Positions 46,849 to 55,953 of a stretch of 64,000 bases of DNA are shown here, in pieces; within the stretch, counting starts at the first letter, position 1, and each line of letters begins with the position of its first letter. The notes below the pieces were generated by a model. That model had not been told where the DNA came from. It saw only the letters and a list, made by a program, of their open reading frames with translations, and searched no databases. The position numbers and the translations under genes are program-made. This DNA is from Microbacterium immunditiarum (lineage in GTDB: Bacteria > Actinomycetota > Actinomycetes > Actinomycetales > Microbacteriaceae), in contig NZ_JACCBV010000001.1 in the NCBI RefSeq assembly GCF_013409785.1, positions 2,976,001 to 3,040,000 on the forward strand. Reading direction: 5' to 3'.

Positions 46849-47211
46849 GTGCGCATCGGGAAGGACCTCGTGGCGGCGGTCGCGACGCCCCTCGTGCTCG
46901 GAATCCTGGCCGAGGGCGAGTCGTACGGGTACGCGATCCTCCAGCGCGTGAGCGAGCTCTCAGACGGTGAGCTCGAGTGGAGCGACGGCATGCTCTATCC
47001 GCTGCTCCACCGCCTTGAGCGGCTCGGCTACGTCGAGGCGTCGTGGGGCATGTCCCCCACGGGCCGCCGGCGGCGTCACTACCGGCTGAGCGCGAGCGGC
47101 CACGCCGCCATCGCGGACCAGCGCCGGCAATGGGAGGTCGCCAGCGCCGCGCTCAAGCGCGTGTGGGACGACCGCGGGAGCGCGCGAGTGGCTCTCGCGT
47201 GGGCGGCATGA
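46849..47211 (+). CDS. PadR-family transcriptional regulator
   Basis: 120-residue winged-helix repressor. LVLGILAEGESYGYAI, SDGMLYPLLHRLERLGYVEAS (quoted in part) and GRRRRHYRLSASG are the PadR signature; the DNA-binding wing is the last. GTG at 46849 with a strong ribosome site. It is followed by an overlapping membrane-protein gene, the usual PadR partner arrangement. Confidence 0.93.
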   Translation: MRIGKDLVAAVATPLVLGILAEGESYGYAILQRVSELSDGELEWSDGMLYPLLHRLERLGYVEASWGMSPTGRRRRHYRLSASGHAAIADQRRQWEVASAALKRVWDDRGSARVALAWAA

Positions 47212-47231
47212 GCACGTCAGGAGGGGTTGGG

Positions 47232-48596
47232 ATGGCCGGAGGCGAGCAGCTCGAGGAACGCATCGCGCAATGGCGGGAGTTCGTCTCGCGGCGCGACGCG
47301 ATCGCGCGCGACGTCGACGAGCTCGAGAGCCATCTGCGCGACCAGATCGACGGGCTCCAGGCGTCCGGCCTCGCCCCCGACGAGGCGTTCCTCATCGCGG
47401 TCAAGCGCATGGGTCGGCTCGACGAGCTGTCCCAGGAGTTCGCTCGCGAGCATTCCGAACGGCTGTGGAAGCACCTGGTGATGCCGGATGCCGCGCCCGA
47501 GGCATCCGACCCGCGCACTCTCTGGCTGGCACTCGGTCTCGCCGTCGGTGCCGCACTGGCCGTCCGCCTCGCGTCCGTGCTCCTGCCGGGCGGACCCACG
47601 GCCGCCCTCGTGAACACGAGCGTGCTCGTGCTGCCGTTCCTCGCGATCCACTTCCTCGTGCGCCGCCGCGCGAGCGTCGTGACGACCGTCGCGGTGCTCG
47701 TGCCGTTCGCGGTCACGGCCGTCGTTCTGAACGCGTACCCGTTCGAGCCCGACGGCATGACGCAGGCGCTGTCGGCGATGCACGCGATCGTGGCGATGTG
47801 GCTCGTCGTCGGCATCGCCTACGCCGGCGGGGCATGGCGCTCGAGCCGCGCGCGTATGGACTTCATCCGGTTCTCGGGCGAATGGCTCGTGTATTACGCG
47901 CTCATCGCCCTCGGCGGCGCGGTGATCATCGCGATCACGCTGGGGGTGTTCGGGTCGATCGGCATCGACGCGCAGCCGTTCGTCGGAGAGTGGCTGCTGC
48001 CGTGCGGCGCCGCCGGCGCGGTGCTCGTGGCGGCGTGGCTCGTCGAGGCGAAGCAGAGCGTGGTCGAGAACATCGCCCCCGTGCTGACGAAGGTCTTCTC
48101 TCCCCTCTTCACGCTCCTGCTGCTGGCGCTGATCGGCGCGTGGATCGTGCAGGGGGTGCTCGCCAGCAGCGAGGGCACGATCGTCGTGTTCGGCGAGCGC
48201 GACCTGCTGATCATCTTCGACGTCGTCGTGATCTTCGCGCTGGCGCTTCTGCTCTACTCGCTCTCGGCGCGCGATCCGCTGCGGCCTCCGGGCTGGTTCG
48301 ACCGCCTCCAGATCGTGCTGCTGGCGAGCGTGCTCGTCGTCGATGTGCTCGTGCTCGTGTCGATGGTCGGCCGCATCGCGGAATACGGTTCGAGTCCGAA
48401 CAAACTCGCGTCGCTCGGGCTCAACCTGATCCTGCTCGTGAACCTCGTCGGGGCGACGTGGCTGCAGACGCGGTTCGTGTTCGGGCGCGAGCGCTTCGCC
48501 ACGCTCGAGTCGTGGCAGACCGCCTACCTGCCGGTGTACCTCGCGTGGGCGGCGGTCGTCGTGGCGATCTTCCCCGTGGTCTTCGGGTACGTGTAG
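47232..48596 (+). CDS. Membrane protein with permease-prefix-like N-terminus
   Basis: 454 residues. Residues 1-75 form a helical soluble domain (ARDVDELESHLRDQIDGL; AFLIAVKRMGRLDELSQEF) like permease-prefix domain 1 found beside PadR genes; about nine or ten transmembrane segments follow. ATG at 47232 preceded by AGGAGGGG was preferred over 47208, which lacks a ribosome site. The function is unknown; the PadR partner suggests stress-responsive membrane function. Confidence 0.82.
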   Translation: MAGGEQLEERIAQWREFVSRRDAIARDVDELESHLRDQIDGLQASGLAPDEAFLIAVKRMGRLDELSQEFAREHSERLWKHLVMPDAAPEASDPRTLWLALGLAVGAALAVRLASVLLPGGPTAALVNTSVLVLPFLAIHFLVRRRASVVTTVAVLVPFAVTAVVLNAYPFEPDGMTQALSAMHAIVAMWLVVGIAYAGGAWRSSRARMDFIRFSGEWLVYYALIALGGAVIIAITLGVFGSIGIDAQPFVGEWLLPCGAAGAVLVAAWLVEAKQSVVENIAPVLTKVFSPLFTLLLLALIGAWIVQGVLASSEGTIVVFGERDLLIIFDVVVIFALALLLYSLSARDPLRPPGWFDRLQIVLLASVLVVDVLVLVSMVGRIAEYGSSPNKLASLGLNLILLVNLVGATWLQTRFVFGRERFATLESWQTAYLPVYLAWAAVVVAIFPVVFGYV

Positions 48597-48601
48597 GGCC
48601 C

Positions 48602-49399
48602 GTGTACGACGAGGAGTTCCTCGGCATCCGCGTGCCACTCCCCCGTGCCACCGTTCCGGGCGAGCTGCGCGAGCTCGCCTACCCGCGGTTCACCGTGCTC
48701 CTCGACACGCGGCGGCGCCTCGCGCGCGTCACGGGCGTGAACGTCGATGGCGCGACGCTGCTCGACCTTCCGCGCGAGGGCGAGTGGCGGCTCGACGAGC
48801 GCGTTCCCGCGGCGGCGCAGACCGGCCCCGAGCTCTACGCACGCAACGACCTCGACCGCGGCCACCTCGTGCGCCGGCGGGACCCCGGCTGGGGCACTCC
48901 CGCCGAAGCGCGCACTGCGATGGCCGCGACCTTCTTCTACCCGAACGCGGCTCCGCAGGCGAGCGCGTTCAATCAGTCGAAGGACCTGTGGCTGGGTCTC
49001 GAGGACCACGTGCTCGAATACGCGGATGCCACCGACCAGCGCATCTCGGCCTTCACGGCACCCGTGCTGGCCGACGACGACCCCGTGTACCGCGCCGTCG
49101 GGATCCCACGCCGGTTCTGGAAGATCGTCGCGTGGGCGGATGCGTCGCCCGGTGGGCGCCTGAGAGCGGCGGGGTTCGTGCTCGATCAGTCGGAGCTGCT
49201 CGACGTGAGTGAGGGCGCGCTGACGGTCGCGCCGCTCGGCGGGTTCCGCACGTTCCAGGCCCCGATCGCACATGTCGAGCGACTCGCCGGGATCGACGCG
49301 GGGCCGCTCGTCGATGCCGATGTCCTGCCGCGGACGACGGTGCGCGGAGAGGCCGCGTGGCGGCCCCTCCGCACAGTCGACGACATCGTGCTGCGGTGA
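48602..49399 (+). CDS. DNA/RNA non-specific endonuclease (NucA, beta-beta-alpha metal type), no signal peptide
   Basis: 265-residue nuclease. The catalytic motif is D85-R-G-H88 in NDLDRGHLVRR, with the metal Asn in FFYPNAAPQA and FNQ at 123-125; both strands and helix of the His-Me finger are present. Unlike secreted NucA enzymes it has no signal peptide, so it appears cytosolic or is exported otherwise. GTG at 48602 lies five bases after the membrane gene's stop, so they are probably cotranscribed. No immunity protein is evident. Confidence 0.85.
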   Translation: MYDEEFLGIRVPLPRATVPGELRELAYPRFTVLLDTRRRLARVTGVNVDGATLLDLPREGEWRLDERVPAAAQTGPELYARNDLDRGHLVRRRDPGWGTPAEARTAMAATFFYPNAAPQASAFNQSKDLWLGLEDHVLEYADATDQRISAFTAPVLADDDPVYRAVGIPRRFWKIVAWADASPGGRLRAAGFVLDQSELLDVSEGALTVAPLGGFRTFQAPIAHVERLAGIDAGPLVDADVLPRTTVRGEAAWRPLRTVDDIVLR

Positions 49400-49424
49400 C
49401 CTCGACCGGCGTCCGCCGGGCGCC

Positions 49425-50087
49425 CTACTCTCCCGCGAGGCCACCCAGCAGGTGACCGAACGAGCGGCCCTCGCCGAGGTAGCTCTCCGGGTCGAACGGG
49501 TCGGACGCGGTCGCCGGGTCCTTGCGCGCGATCGCGTCGGCGAACTCGCGCGCGGCCTTGTCGATGCGCTCCGACAGCGACGCGACCTGGTCGCCCGAGC
49601 CGCCCCAGTCGCTCGAGGCGGCGAACACGCCCGTCGAGATGGGCTCGGCGTGCAGGTAGGCGAACAGAGGACGGATCGCGTAATCGATGGCGAGCGAGTG
49701 CCGCGCCGTCCCGGCGTTCGCGCCGATGAGCACGGGCTTGCCGGTGAGCGCGTCGGGGTCGAGCACGTCGATGAACGACTTGAACAGTCCCGAGTAGCTC
49801 GTCGAGAAGATCGGCGTGACGGCGATGAGAGCGTCGGCGGAGACGACCGCGTTGATCATCGACTCGAGGGCCGGAGGCGCGAATCCCGTGAGGAGGTTGT
49901 TCGTGATGTCGTGCGCGTAGTCGCGCAGCTCGAACACGTCGACCTCGATCTCGATGCCCTCCCCATCCGGCCCCTGAGCCCGGCGAAGGGCTGCAGCGGA
50001 CGCGGCCGTCAGGCGGTCGGCGAGCATGCGCGTCGACGACGGGTTCGACAGCCCCGCCGAGATGACGGCGATGCGACGGGCGGTCAT
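49425..50087 (-). CDS. NADPH-dependent FMN reductase (CE1759-like)
   Basis: 220-residue flavodoxin-fold reductase. ISAGLSNPSSTRMLADRL is the FMN phosphate loop and FSTSYSGLFKSFIDVLDP the second; PVLIGANAGTARHSL is typical of the CE1759-type partner of LLM monooxygenases. It should supply reduced FMN to the enzyme encoded just upstream. The ATG overlaps the stop of that gene (ATGA). Confidence 0.9.
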   Translation of the reverse strand: MTARRIAVISAGLSNPSSTRMLADRLTAASAAALRRAQGPDGEGIEIEVDVFELRDYAHDITNNLLTGFAPPALESMINAVVSADALIAVTPIFSTSYSGLFKSFIDVLDPDALTGKPVLIGANAGTARHSLAIDYAIRPLFAYLHAEPISTGVFAASSDWGGSGDQVASLSERIDKAAREFADAIARKDPATASDPFDPESYLGEGRSFGHLLGGLAGE

Positions 50088-51364
50088 CGGCTCGTCTCGG
50101 TTCGCTGGCTCGCCGCCCGGTTGGCGGCGGTGGCTGCGACCCCGAACGCGGCGCCCGCGGCGGCGACGGGCATCGTCGCGTGGGCGTCCTGGTACGGAGA
50201 CCCGGCGGTGAGGTTGTCACCGCGGTTCTCGCCCGGCACGGCCTGGCGCGGCTCGCCGTCGCCGTAGGTCGCCTTCACTCGCGCGGCGTGGGTCGGGGCA
50301 TCCGGAATGTCGGCAGCGCGGTTCTTCTGCAGCTCCTTGCGCAGCACCGGCACCACCTCGCCGCCCAGGATGTCGAGCTGCTCGAGCACGGTCTTAAGCG
50401 GCAGCCCCGCGTGGTCCATGAGGAAGAGCTGGCGCTGGTAGTCGCCGAACGAGTCGCGCATCGCCGCGTAACGGTCGATGACCTGCTGCGGCGAGCCGAC
50501 GGTGAGCGGCGTCATCTCGGTGAAGTCCTCGAGGCTCGGGCCGTGCCCGTAGACCGGCGCGTTGTCGAAGTACGGGCGGAACTCGCGCACGGCGTCCTGC
50601 GAGTTGGACCGCATGAACACCTGGCCGCCGAGGCCGACGATCGCCTGCTCGGGAGTGCCGTGGCCGTAGTGGGCGTAGCGCTGGCGGTACAGGGCGATCA
50701 GCCGCTGGTAGTGCTCCTTCGGCCAGAAGATGTTGTTCGCGAAGAAGCCGTCGCCGTAGTACGCGGCCTGCTCGGCGATCTCGGGGGTGCGGATCGACCC
50801 GTGCCACACGAACGGCGGAATGCCGTCGAGAGGGCGGGGCGTGGCTGTGAAGCCCTGCAGCGGCGTGCGGAACTGGCCCTCCCAGTCCACGACGTCCTCG
50901 CGCCACAGGCGGTGCAGGAGGTTGTAGCTCTCGAGCGTGATCGGCAGGCCCTGGCGGATGTCCTTGCCGAACCACGGGTACACCGGGCCGGTGTTGCCGC
51001 GGCCCAGCATGAGGTCCATGCGCCCCTGCGAGACGTGCTGCAGCATCGAGTAGTCCTCGGCGATCTTCACCGGGTCGTTCGTGGTGATGAGCGTCGTCGC
51101 GGTGGAGAGGATGAGCCGCTCGGTCTGGCCAGCGATGTAGGCGAGCGTCGTCGGAGGCGACGACGACCAGAACGGCGGGTTGTGGTGCTCGCCGAGCGCG
51201 AAGACGTCGAGACCGACCTCTTCGGCGTGCTTGGCGATGGTGACGGTCGCCTGAATGCGCTCGGCCTCGCTCGGCGTGCGGCCCGTGGTGGGGTCGGGCG
51301 TGATGTCGCTCACGGTGAAGATGCCGAACTGCATCCCCGGCCACGTGCTGCTGGTGTCGTTCAC
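50084..51364 (-). CDS. LLM-class FMN-dependent monooxygenase (CE1758-like)
   Basis: 426 residues, a luciferase-like TIM barrel: MQFGIFTVSDI, ALGEHHNPPFWSSSP, ATTLITTNDPVKIAEDYSML (quoted in part) and GRMDLMLGRGNTGPVYPW. A C-terminal extension of about 70 residues, Ala/Thr-rich, goes beyond the family core. GTG at 51364 chosen with GGAAGAG upstream. It pairs with the flavin reductase downstream; the substrate is unknown. Confidence 0.9.
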   Translation of the reverse strand: MNDTSSTWPGMQFGIFTVSDITPDPTTGRTPSEAERIQATVTIAKHAEEVGLDVFALGEHHNPPFWSSSPPTTLAYIAGQTERLILSTATTLITTNDPVKIAEDYSMLQHVSQGRMDLMLGRGNTGPVYPWFGKDIRQGLPITLESYNLLHRLWREDVVDWEGQFRTPLQGFTATPRPLDGIPPFVWHGSIRTPEIAEQAAYYGDGFFANNIFWPKEHYQRLIALYRQRYAHYGHGTPEQAIVGLGGQVFMRSNSQDAVREFRPYFDNAPVYGHGPSLEDFTEMTPLTVGSPQQVIDRYAAMRDSFGDYQRQLFLMDHAGLPLKTVLEQLDILGGEVVPVLRKELQKNRAADIPDAPTHAARVKATYGDGEPRQAVPGENRGDNLTAGSPYQDAHATMPVAAAGAAFGVAATAANRAASQRTETSR

Positions 51365-51379
51365 GATCTCTTCCGCTCT

Positions 51380-51397
51380 CGGATGCCGGAGCATCCG
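51380..51397. repeat. Octamer-pair hairpin in the LLM gene leader
   Basis: Perfect 7-bp inverted repeat CGGATGC/GCATCCG with a 4-base loop, 16 bases before the LLM start. One arm is in the dispersed octamer. Confidence 0.6.
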
Positions 51398-51427
51398 TAT
51401 CTATGCAAATGAATGTAACTCGTGCAA
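51398..51427 (-). promoter_or_regulatory. Promoter of the LLM-flavin reductase pair
   Basis: Minus strand: -35-like TTGCAC (51422-51427), 18-base spacer, -10-like TAGATA (51398-51403). The leader would include the octamer hairpin. Confidence 0.55.
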
Positions 51428-51481
51428 CGCCTACGCGCCAAGGTTATTCCCGAAGCCCCCGAACGGCTCAGGACGCTCTGC

Positions 51482-52363
51482 TCACGCCTCGGCGAACAGT
51501 GCGAGCATGTCGCGCACGACCTGGTGCGGCGTCGCCTCGCACGGCGCGTGGCCCGTCGGGTACACCGCGATGCGCGCACCGATGAGCGCCGCGTACTCGA
51601 CGTGCTGCGCCGTGGGCCACAGATCGTTGTCGCCGACGACGATGAGCTTCGGGATGTCGATGGCGGCGATCTCGTCGAGGACGTCGGGAGTGTCCATCAT
51701 GAGGCGCACCACATCGTCGATCGCCTCGCGCCGCGTGACGTCCATGCGGTCGCGCACGAACGAGATGCGCTGCGAGGGCGACCGATTGAGGTTGTAGCGG
51801 ATGCCCCACAGGATCAGCCCCGCCGCCTTGTGCGGGTCCATATCGGACAGCGGCCCGATGTGCCGGACGCCGCGGAACACCTGGCCGACTGCGGGCGCCG
51901 ACGACATGAGCGTGAGGCTCGAGAAGAGGTCGGGCCGCTCGACGAGGGCGAGCTCCGAGACGATGCCGCCGAAGCTGTAGCCGAGCACGTGCGCGGGGGC
52001 CGGGCCGTCCTCGAGCACCGCGACCAGATCGTCGACGAACAGCCGGTAGTCGAAGCGGTCGCGCGGCGGGACGAGGTTGTGCGGCCCCGCCTCGACCGAC
52101 TCCCAGTGCCCCGCGAGGTCGTAGGACTCGACGCGATAGCCCGCCGCGGCCAAGAGCGGGAACATCAGGAGGAAGTCCTCCTTCGAGCCGGCGAAGCCCG
52201 ACACGAGCACGACGCGCGGCGCACTCGGGTCGCCGAGGGCCACCCGGGCGAGCGGACCGCTCGGAGCCGGCACGGCTTCGCGCACCGAGCCGGGAGGGAA
52301 CGTGCGCCAGTCGATGTCGGGAATCACCTGGTCGCGCGCAAGCGCGTCGTCGATCGTGGTCAT
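51482..52363 (-). CDS. Alpha/beta hydrolase
   Basis: 293-residue hydrolase. Nucleophile elbow GYSFGG, acid in VVGDNDLWP and catalytic His in YPTGHAPCEA give a complete triad; oxyanion region VSGFAGSKED. Substrate unknown. ATG at 52363 chosen; upstream open frame is noise. The DWRTFPPGSVREAVPAPSG-type N-terminus is common in actinobacterial members. Confidence 0.88.
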   Translation of the reverse strand: MTTIDDALARDQVIPDIDWRTFPPGSVREAVPAPSGPLARVALGDPSAPRVVLVSGFAGSKEDFLLMFPLLAAAGYRVESYDLAGHWESVEAGPHNLVPPRDRFDYRLFVDDLVAVLEDGPAPAHVLGYSFGGIVSELALVERPDLFSSLTLMSSAPAVGQVFRGVRHIGPLSDMDPHKAAGLILWGIRYNLNRSPSQRISFVRDRMDVTRREAIDDVVRLMMDTPDVLDEIAAIDIPKLIVVGDNDLWPTAQHVEYAALIGARIAVYPTGHAPCEATPHQVVRDMLALFAEA

Positions 52364-52490
52364 CGCGCCGATGAGACTACAGCCTCGCGGCCCCGGACAG
52401 CGGGCGGCGCGTCGCACGGCACGCCGCGGACGGCACGCGGTCAAGCCCCTCTCGCCCGCGCGGAAGCGGGGATAGTGTGGCTTCGCCGCC

Positions 52491-53693
52491 ATGACCGATT
52501 CACAGAACGCGGCCGCGGCCGCGGCATCCGGATCCCCCGCCTCGCCGGCGACGGGGGGCGTCGGCACGCCGCGGGCGAAGCGCCGAGTGCCGTTCTGGGA
52601 CAACGCGCGATTCGCCTGCATCACGCTCGTCGTGCTCGGACACGCGCTCCAGCGGCTCACGTACGACTCCGACATCGCGCTCGGGCTGTACTTCGTGATC
52701 TACGCGTTCCACATGCCCGCGTTCGCGCTCATCTCGGGCTACTTCTCGCGCTCCGATTCGCCGAACCGGCGGCAGATGGCACGCGTGATCACCGACATCC
52801 TCGTGCCCTACGTGATCTTCGAGGCATTGTGGACCCTCACGAAGTGGCTGGTCGAGGGGCAGGCGAACCCGAACCTGACGCAGCCCTCGTGGACGCTGTG
52901 GTTCCTCCTCGCGCTCGGCATCTTCCGGCTCGTGCTGCCGTACCTCGCGCTCTTGCGCTGGCCGCTCGCGTGGACGATCGTCATCTCGATCGGCGCCGGC
53001 TACCTGCCGAACATCGACTCGACGCTGTCGCTCTCGCGCACGATGGGGCTGCTGCCCTTCTTCACGCTCGGCTGGTGGCTGCGCGAGCACGACGTCGTCG
53101 ACCGCCTGCGGCTGCTCGACCGGCGGCCGTGGTGGGTGTTCGCGGGTGCCGTCGGCGCGTTCGCGGTCGCCGGGTGGGTCGCGTGGTTCTTCATCGACGA
53201 CTGGCGCGAGATGAACCTCGGCGGGTGGCTGTTCTACGACGAGAACTACTCCTCGATCGGCGGCACGCAGTGGTGGGCCGGCGGCGTGCGGCTCGCGCTC
53301 ATCGCGATCGCCCTCGTGCTCGTGACGGCGTTCCTCGCACTCGTGCCGCGCGGCACGCACTGGTGGACGCACTTCGGCCAGTACACGATGTACGTCTACC
53401 TGCTGCACTCCTTCGTGCTGTACCCCTTCCGCGAGTCGGGCGTGCTGCGTGACCTCGAGCCGACGTGGCTGTGGCTGCCGATCGTGATCGTGGCGTCCGT
53501 GCTCATCGCGCTCGGCCTCGCGACCCGCCCCGTGCGGTGGGTGTTCCGCCCGTTCGTCGAGCCGCGGCCGGCGTGGCTGTTCGCCGATCCCCACCTGGCG
53601 GGGCGCGAGGGGCGGCGGAGCGATCCGACGGGCTCACGCCGCCCGCGCGAGGCGCGGCGGCCCGCGCGGCAGCCCGACGAGCGCCGCCGCTGA
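52491..53693 (+). CDS. Acyltransferase-3-like membrane protein
   Basis: 400 residues, about ten transmembrane helices, resembling acyltransferase family 3 (OafA/fucose 4-O-acetylase group): PFWDNARFACITLVVLGHAL and FHMPAFALISGYFSRSD carry the conserved His and FxMPxF/ISGY motifs. Tail is a low-complexity Arg/Pro-rich cytoplasmic extension. Possibly O-acylates a surface polymer; the substrate is not known. TAGTGT (52473-52478) is a possible -10. Confidence 0.85.
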   Translation: MTDSQNAAAAAASGSPASPATGGVGTPRAKRRVPFWDNARFACITLVVLGHALQRLTYDSDIALGLYFVIYAFHMPAFALISGYFSRSDSPNRRQMARVITDILVPYVIFEALWTLTKWLVEGQANPNLTQPSWTLWFLLALGIFRLVLPYLALLRWPLAWTIVISIGAGYLPNIDSTLSLSRTMGLLPFFTLGWWLREHDVVDRLRLLDRRPWWVFAGAVGAFAVAGWVAWFFIDDWREMNLGGWLFYDENYSSIGGTQWWAGGVRLALIAIALVLVTAFLALVPRGTHWWTHFGQYTMYVYLLHSFVLYPFRESGVLRDLEPTWLWLPIVIVASVLIALGLATRPVRWVFRPFVEPRPAWLFADPHLAGREGRRSDPTGSRRPREARRPARQPDERRR

Positions 53694-53708
53694 TCCGCCG
53701 CGCCGGCG

Positions 53709-54599
53709 CTACGCACTCGCCTTCGGCTCCGGCTTCGGCTTCGGCTTCGGCCTCGGCTTCGGAGAGGGGAACTGCATGCGCAGCACCCGCTCGAACGCAC
53801 GCTCCGACAGCATGCGGCGCAGCCCCAGCATGAGGGTCGCCGACGGCGCGACACGATAGCGGGCACGCGGATGCTTCGCCTCGACCGCCCGCGCGACGCG
53901 CTCGGCCACATCGGCCGGAGTGCACGCGAGGCGTGCCTGCGGGCCGTGGTCCCACGCGAGCGTCAGCTCGGCGACCCGCTCGTTGAAGTCGTCCCACTCC
54001 GGATCGACGTGCTCGGTGTCACGTCGCTCGGCGGCGGCGTGCCCGAACCGAGTCGTCACCATGCCGGGCGCGATGAGCGAGACCTCGATGCCGAACGGGC
54101 GGGCCTCGTACCGCAGCGCATCCGTGAACGCCTCGAGCGCGTGCTTGGTCGCCGCGTACGCCCCGATGCCGGGCATGATCCAGCGCCCGTTCATCGAGCC
54201 GATCGTGACGATGCGCCCCCACCGCTGCGCCCGCATTCCGGGCAGCACGAGCTGCGTGAGGCGCAGCGCCCCGAACACGTTCGTCTCGAACATGCGGCGC
54301 ACCTGGTCGACGGGGAGCGTCTCGGTCGCCCCGAGCTCGTTGACGCCCGCGTTGTTGACGAGCACGCCGACGGCGCCCTCGGCCGCGACGACCGCGTCGA
54401 CCGCCGCGCGGGAGGACTCCTCGTCCGTCACGTCGAGCGCGAGCGTGCGGCATCCGGCCTTCTCGAGGTCCGCGATCGACTCGAGCCTTCGCGCTGTCGC
54501 GTAGACCTTCCAGCCGCGTGACGCGAGCATCGTTGCGATCTCACGGCCGATGCCGGTGGAGCAGCCGGTGACGAGGACGGCACGCGAGATCGCGGTCAT
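53709..54599 (-). CDS. Short-chain dehydrogenase with Pro-Lys tail
   Basis: 296-residue SDR. Cofactor motif TGCSTGIG, NNAG (LVNNAGVNE), catalytic Ser in IGSMNGR and YAATK. A 20-residue Pro-Lys/Arg tail (PKPRPKPKPKPEPK) follows the fold, encoded by a hexamer repeat. The substrate is unknown. It stands between convergent acyltransferase and efeB. Confidence 0.88.
   Translation of the reverse strand: MTAISRAVLVTGCSTGIGREIATMLASRGWKVYATARRLESIADLEKAGCRTLALDVTDEESSRAAVDAVVAAEGAVGVLVNNAGVNELGATETLPVDQVRRMFETNVFGALRLTQLVLPGMRAQRWGRIVTIGSMNGRWIMPGIGAYAATKHALEAFTDALRYEARPFGIEVSLIAPGMVTTRFGHAAAERRDTEHVDPEWDDFNERVAELTLAWDHGPQARLACTPADVAERVARAVEAKHPRARYRVAPSATLMLGLRRMLSERAFERVLRMQFPSPKPRPKPKPKPEPKASA
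53721..53762 (-). repeat. Hexamer tandem repeat encoding the Pro-Lys tail
   Basis: Seven units of CTTCGG-type hexamers (five exact, two with one change) on the plus strand; on the coding strand each gives Lys-Pro or a variant. Likely slippage-prone. Confidence 0.85.
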
Positions 54600-54679
54600 G
54601 AGACAGACATAGCGGTCTGCGCGCGCGAGCGCAACGGCGGGCGACGGATGCTACGGAGCCGGTGCCCCCGTGCGGTCGC

Positions 54680-55951
54680 TCACGCGAACAGGCCGGCGCC
54701 CACGAACGAGCCGTCGCGCGCGCCCGGCGGAATCGCCCACACCCCGGAGCCGACGTGACGGATGTACTCGGCCATGAGGTCGGTCGACAGCGACCGCTGC
54801 AACCTGATGAAGCTCTCCGGCGTCCGCTGGAACGACAGGAAGAACAGCCCGGCGGCGAGCCGTCCGAGCTCATTGTTGCCGTCGACGTAGTTGTATCCGC
54901 GGCGGAGAATGCGGATGCCGCCATTGTGCTCGGGGTGCGCGAGCCGGACGTGGCTGTTCGGGTCGATCGCCGGCGCGCCGTTCGCGTCGGTCGTGGCGAA
55001 GTCGGGTTCGGTGTACTCGGTGCCGCCCGACAGCGGAGCACCCTCCCCCTTCGAGCGGCCGATGATCGCGTCCTGCTCGCTCAGCCGCACGCGGTCCCAC
55101 GTCTCGATGAGCATCGCGACCTTGCGCGCGACGAGGTACGTGCCGCCCGCGAGCCACGCCGGCTCATCGGATGCCGCGACCCACACGTGCTCGTCGAGTG
55201 AGGCCGCGTCGTTCGCGAGGATGTTCGCGGTGCCGTCCTTGTATCCGAAGAGGTTCCGCGGGGTCGACTGCGCCGCCGTCGTGCGCGACGTGCGGCCGAA
55301 TCCGAGTTGCGACCAGCGGATGCGCGCACGGCCGAACGCGATGCGGCTGAGGTTGCGGATCGCGTGCACTGCCACCTGCGGGTCGTCGGCGCACACCTGG
55401 ATGCACAGGTCGCCCCCGGATGCCGCGGGGTCGAGGTCGTCGCCGAGGAACGCGGGCAGGCGCTCCAGCGCTCGCGGGCGCAGCGCCGCGATGGCGTACC
55501 GGTCTTCGCCCTCGACCGTCTCGAAGAGAGTCGGCCCGAAGCCGAACGTGATCGTGAGGCCGCTCGCCGGGAGTCCGAGCGCCTCGCCCGTGTCGTCGGG
55601 CGGCGCCTCGGGCGAGCCGTCGACGGCGCCGGTCGCGCTCACCTCGAGTCCCTGCGTCATGCGCGACGCGGCATACGACCAGTCCTGGAGCAGCGAGACG
55701 AGGTCGTCCCGCGTCGTGCGGGCCATCATGTCGAACGCGGCGAAGTGCAGGTGGTCCTGCACCGGGGTCGTGATGCCGGCCTGGTGCGCGCCGAAGAACG
55801 CGTAGGCGGACTCCGCGTCCTCCCGCTCGCGCGCACGGCCCACCGCGACGCCCGCGGCCGTGCCGGCGCCGGCGCCGACCGCGAGACCGGCCGCACCGGC
55901 GCCGATCGCGAGCCCGAGGAGTCCGCGACGGCTGAGGCCTGCTTCGTCCAC
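54680..55951 (-). CDS. efeB: Iron-uptake peroxidase EfeB (Dyp-type, deferrochelatase)
   Basis: 423 residues. Twin-arginine signal SRRGLLGLAIGAGAAG sends folded, heme-loaded protein across the membrane. The Dyp motif GxxDG is at 236-240 (FGYKDG), with conserved NNELGRLAAGLFF near the end. The enzyme oxidises Fe(II) or extracts iron from heme for EfeO/EfeU. The start is GTG at 55951, two bases after the efeO stop; operon order efeU-efeO-efeB. Confidence 0.95.
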   Translation of the reverse strand: MDEAGLSRRGLLGLAIGAGAAGLAVGAGAGTAAGVAVGRAREREDAESAYAFFGAHQAGITTPVQDHLHFAAFDMMARTTRDDLVSLLQDWSYAASRMTQGLEVSATGAVDGSPEAPPDDTGEALGLPASGLTITFGFGPTLFETVEGEDRYAIAALRPRALERLPAFLGDDLDPAASGGDLCIQVCADDPQVAVHAIRNLSRIAFGRARIRWSQLGFGRTSRTTAAQSTPRNLFGYKDGTANILANDAASLDEHVWVAASDEPAWLAGGTYLVARKVAMLIETWDRVRLSEQDAIIGRSKGEGAPLSGGTEYTEPDFATTDANGAPAIDPNSHVRLAHPEHNGGIRILRRGYNYVDGNNELGRLAAGLFFLSFQRTPESFIRLQRSLSTDLMAEYIRHVGSGVWAIPPGARDGSFVGAGLFA

Positions 55952-55953
55952 GA

